From Nitrososphaerales archaeon TH526 (GTDB lineage Archaea; Thermoproteota; Nitrososphaeria; Nitrososphaerales; Nitrososphaeraceae), in assembly GCA_014523665.1 (NCBI GenBank), contig JAATVR010000663.1, positions 1 to 6,554 of the forward strand: 6,554 bases of DNA. Reading direction: 5' to 3'. The notes under the pieces were generated by a model. That model saw nothing but the letters and a program-made list of their open reading frames with translations, searched no databases and was not told the DNA's origin. The translations under genes were made by a program, and so were the position numbers. This document shows, one piece after another, positions 5,224 through 6,554 of this stretch (position 1 is the first letter of the stretch; each line of letters begins with the position of its first letter).

Positions 5224-6033
5224 ATGACGAAATATCGATATTATAACAATCAGAGGTTAATTTTATCAGTGACTTTATTAATTCCACTTGCTATCATGAT
5301 GTTGCTAATTGGAAATTTGATTCCTCAAAATGTTTATTCACATGCAAATCCAACTTCATTTACACCTTCGTCTAACTCAGTTGTTGGAGAAAATGGAACT
5401 CTTCCTGAAAAGGCAGTAATCGTATTCTCCGAAAGACCAGAACCTAAAGCCAGCTACATTCGCGTAACCAACTCAGATAATGAAAGAGTAGATAAAAATG
5501 ATTACGCTGTCAGCGCGGACAATCCTCGAGAATCTTCAATATCTATTGATACTTCGAAATTGAAACAAGGCATCTATACTGTGTCTTGGCTCGCTCTATC
5601 TAGGGATGATGGTCACATCACAAAGGGTTCCTATGTATTTACTGTATCGAAAGCATCTAACAGATCGGAGACTGATGTGAGAGCTATAACGAATAATGAC
5701 TTCGCAAATAGCACTACTATAGACAATGTTAATGTTACATATAGGATATCTCCATTTTATTCAGGAATAAATAACAATTTTACTGTATCGCTATCTGACT
5801 CTGATGGAAAAGTCCCCACTAATGTCAAAACAGTTTTATTAATATTTAGTAACAAACAAGCTGAACTAGGACCAATTTCTGCTGAACTGACGAAAGTAGG
5901 TGAAGGTGAGTACAGTGGATCTGGTGGATATCTCAGTCAACCAGGCGAGTGGGAGGTGAAGATGATTGTTCAAAGGAATGAAGCTTACGATCTAAACCAC
6001 AGCTTTACTTTCAACATAAAAAATCCTCCATGA
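5224..6033 (+). CDS. copC: CopC domain protein with C-terminal YtkA-like domain
   Basis: 269 residues, ATG to TGA; an in-frame TAA two codons upstream fixes the start, and AGAGGT at 5206-5211 is a possible ribosome site with long spacing. Residues 11-37 are the signal segment. The CopC domain follows: YSHANPTSF at 38-46 puts H40 at or near the mature N-terminus, and SRDDGHITKGSYVFTV (126-141) supplies D129 and H131. These match the His, Asp and His ligands of Cu(II)-only CopC proteins. The Met-rich Cu(I) site of some bacterial CopC is absent: the mature part has just one Met. Residues 167-265 resemble a YtkA/FixH-like domain (SPFYSGINNNFTVSL, then GEGEYSGSGGYLSQPGEWEV). CopC delivers or holds copper outside the membrane for CopD. 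In YcnJ-type proteins the CopD part lies between these two domains; here it is a separate upstream gene. Confidence 0.92.
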   Translation: MTKYRYYNNQRLILSVTLLIPLAIMMLLIGNLIPQNVYSHANPTSFTPSSNSVVGENGTLPEKAVIVFSERPEPKASYIRVTNSDNERVDKNDYAVSADNPRESSISIDTSKLKQGIYTVSWLALSRDDGHITKGSYVFTVSKASNRSETDVRAITNNDFANSTTIDNVNVTYRISPFYSGINNNFTVSLSDSDGKVPTNVKTVLLIFSNKQAELGPISAELTKVGEGEYSGSGGYLSQPGEWEVKMIVQRNEAYDLNHSFTFNIKNPP

Positions 6034-6316
6034 GCGATAATTCTGGTATTCGTGGATTTATGCCCTATATTTAATGTGATCCTACGGCAAATACAAGCAT
6101 GGGACAGAAGTGACGTTGATGAATTCAGGGTACAAGAATATAATTCAAATATACTCACATGCATTACCTAGCGATTTGTAAGATTATGTATTAGCGGTTA
6201 GCACTTGTCAAATTTGGCAAATGTCTACAATTCCAAGATTTCTTGAATGAGTCACTGTATTCTACCACGTCTTAATGAAAATCTAGTTTTGAACTGAATC
6301 TTAAGCTATTGGATTA
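6034..6316. other. Convergent intergenic region after copC
   Basis: 283 bases between two converging genes. No coding frame was seen. It contains short symmetric sequences, such as GAATATAATTC in the 6150s, CAAATTTG at 6209-6216 inside an imperfect TTG-x-CAAATTTG-x-CAA palindrome (6205-6220), and CAAGATTTCTTG at 6234-6245. There is no long T-run just after the copC stop, so its terminator is not obvious. Confidence 0.4.
6205..6220. repeat. Imperfect palindrome centred on CAAATTTG
   Basis: TTG-x-CAAATTTG-x-CAA has seven of eight base pairs symmetric per arm. Lying between converging gene ends, it is not near a recognised promoter. It could be a regulator site or chance in AT-rich DNA. Confidence 0.3.
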
Positions 6317-6554
6317 CTATAAGGCACTAAATCTATTTCCGAGAAGCTTGCTACTGCTGTGTGTACATACTTTCATCCAATAGTTATTAACTATCTTTAA
6401 GTATTCAAAGAATGTCGATAAATATGATGATGATAGATAAACCGATGAATATCTGAGCTGCTCGTTCAGTTGATCTTGATTATCGTAAACAGACTTGATA
6501 AACGAGGAAAATGATGATATTAGATAATCATCCCATTTGTTAAGTGGTAAACCA
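6317..6554 (-). CDS. Partial unrecognised helical protein (C-terminal 78 residues, cut by right edge)
   Basis: A minus-strand frame is open from the right edge to a TAG at 6317-6319, giving 78 residues with no start in the window. The composition is protein-like and helical: LNKWDDYLISSFSSFIKSV, a polar Asp/Gln/Asn stretch (NQDQLNEQLR), then STFFEYLKIVNNYWMKVC, ending in SKLLGNRFSAL. Aromatic residues recur on an amphipathic pattern and there is no membrane-length hydrophobic run. Such all-helical, aromatic-containing tails occur in phasin or PhaE-like proteins linked to polyhydroxyalkanoate granules, which soil thaumarchaea can have, but that is only a weak guess. It converges on copC with 283 bases between the stops, and nothing ties it to the copper genes. 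Confidence 0.65.
   Translation of the reverse strand, partial: GLPLNKWDDYLISSFSSFIKSVYDNQDQLNEQLRYSSVYLSSSYLSTFFEYLKIVNNYWMKVCTHSSSKLLGNRFSAL

Noticed and set aside
6513..6532. GATGAT / ATCATC inverted repeat near the right edge
   Set aside because: It lies inside the partial minus-strand coding frame and has only six-base arms in AT-rich sequence, so chance is the better explanation.

Overview
The window is AT-rich DNA that looks archaeal. Inference: a soil ammonia-oxidising thaumarchaeon of the Nitrososphaerales, perhaps Nitrosocosmicus-like. The reasons are mostly short or leaderless 5' ends behind TATA-like boxes instead of Shine-Dalgarno sites, several secreted proteins of thaumarchaeal character, many N-x-S/T sequons in the exported proteins, and a copper theme. 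No database search was possible, so the taxonomic placement is from recognition only.

Layout, left to right. (1) Positions 1-324, minus: the first 108 residues of a small multi-span membrane protein running off the left edge. (2) 476-1087, minus: a secreted protein of unknown family with an M-x2-M-x2-M-x2-M ladder and a His-Gly tail. (3) 1088-1401: a divergent promoter region with three inverted repeats. (4) 1402-2355, plus: a secreted helical protein with two Met/His-rich blocks in its middle. (5) 2584-3231, plus: a secreted, probably beta-sandwich protein of unknown function. (6) 3341-4831, plus: a CopD-family membrane protein with an apparent TTG start. (7) 4832-5223: a gene-free stretch with a TATA-like box and a 9-bp inverted repeat. 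(8) 5224-6033, plus: a CopC domain fused to a YtkA-like domain. (9) 6317-6554, minus: the last 78 residues of an unrecognised helical protein entering from the right edge, convergent with copC.

The central five genes (476-6033) can be read as a cell-surface copper-handling locus. CopC holds Cu(II) through a His/Asp/His site that is visible in the sequence. CopD is the membrane partner. Two Met-rich secreted proteins could bind Cu(I) outside the membrane, and the fifth protein is an unknown secreted companion. Copper supply matters in ammonia-oxidising archaea because ammonia monooxygenase, NirK and plastocyanin-like carriers need it. Each gene is separated from the next by 109-392 bases, with promoter-like sites, so they look like neighbouring single-gene units and not one tight operon.

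No tRNA, rRNA, CRISPR array, insertion sequence or attachment site was seen.
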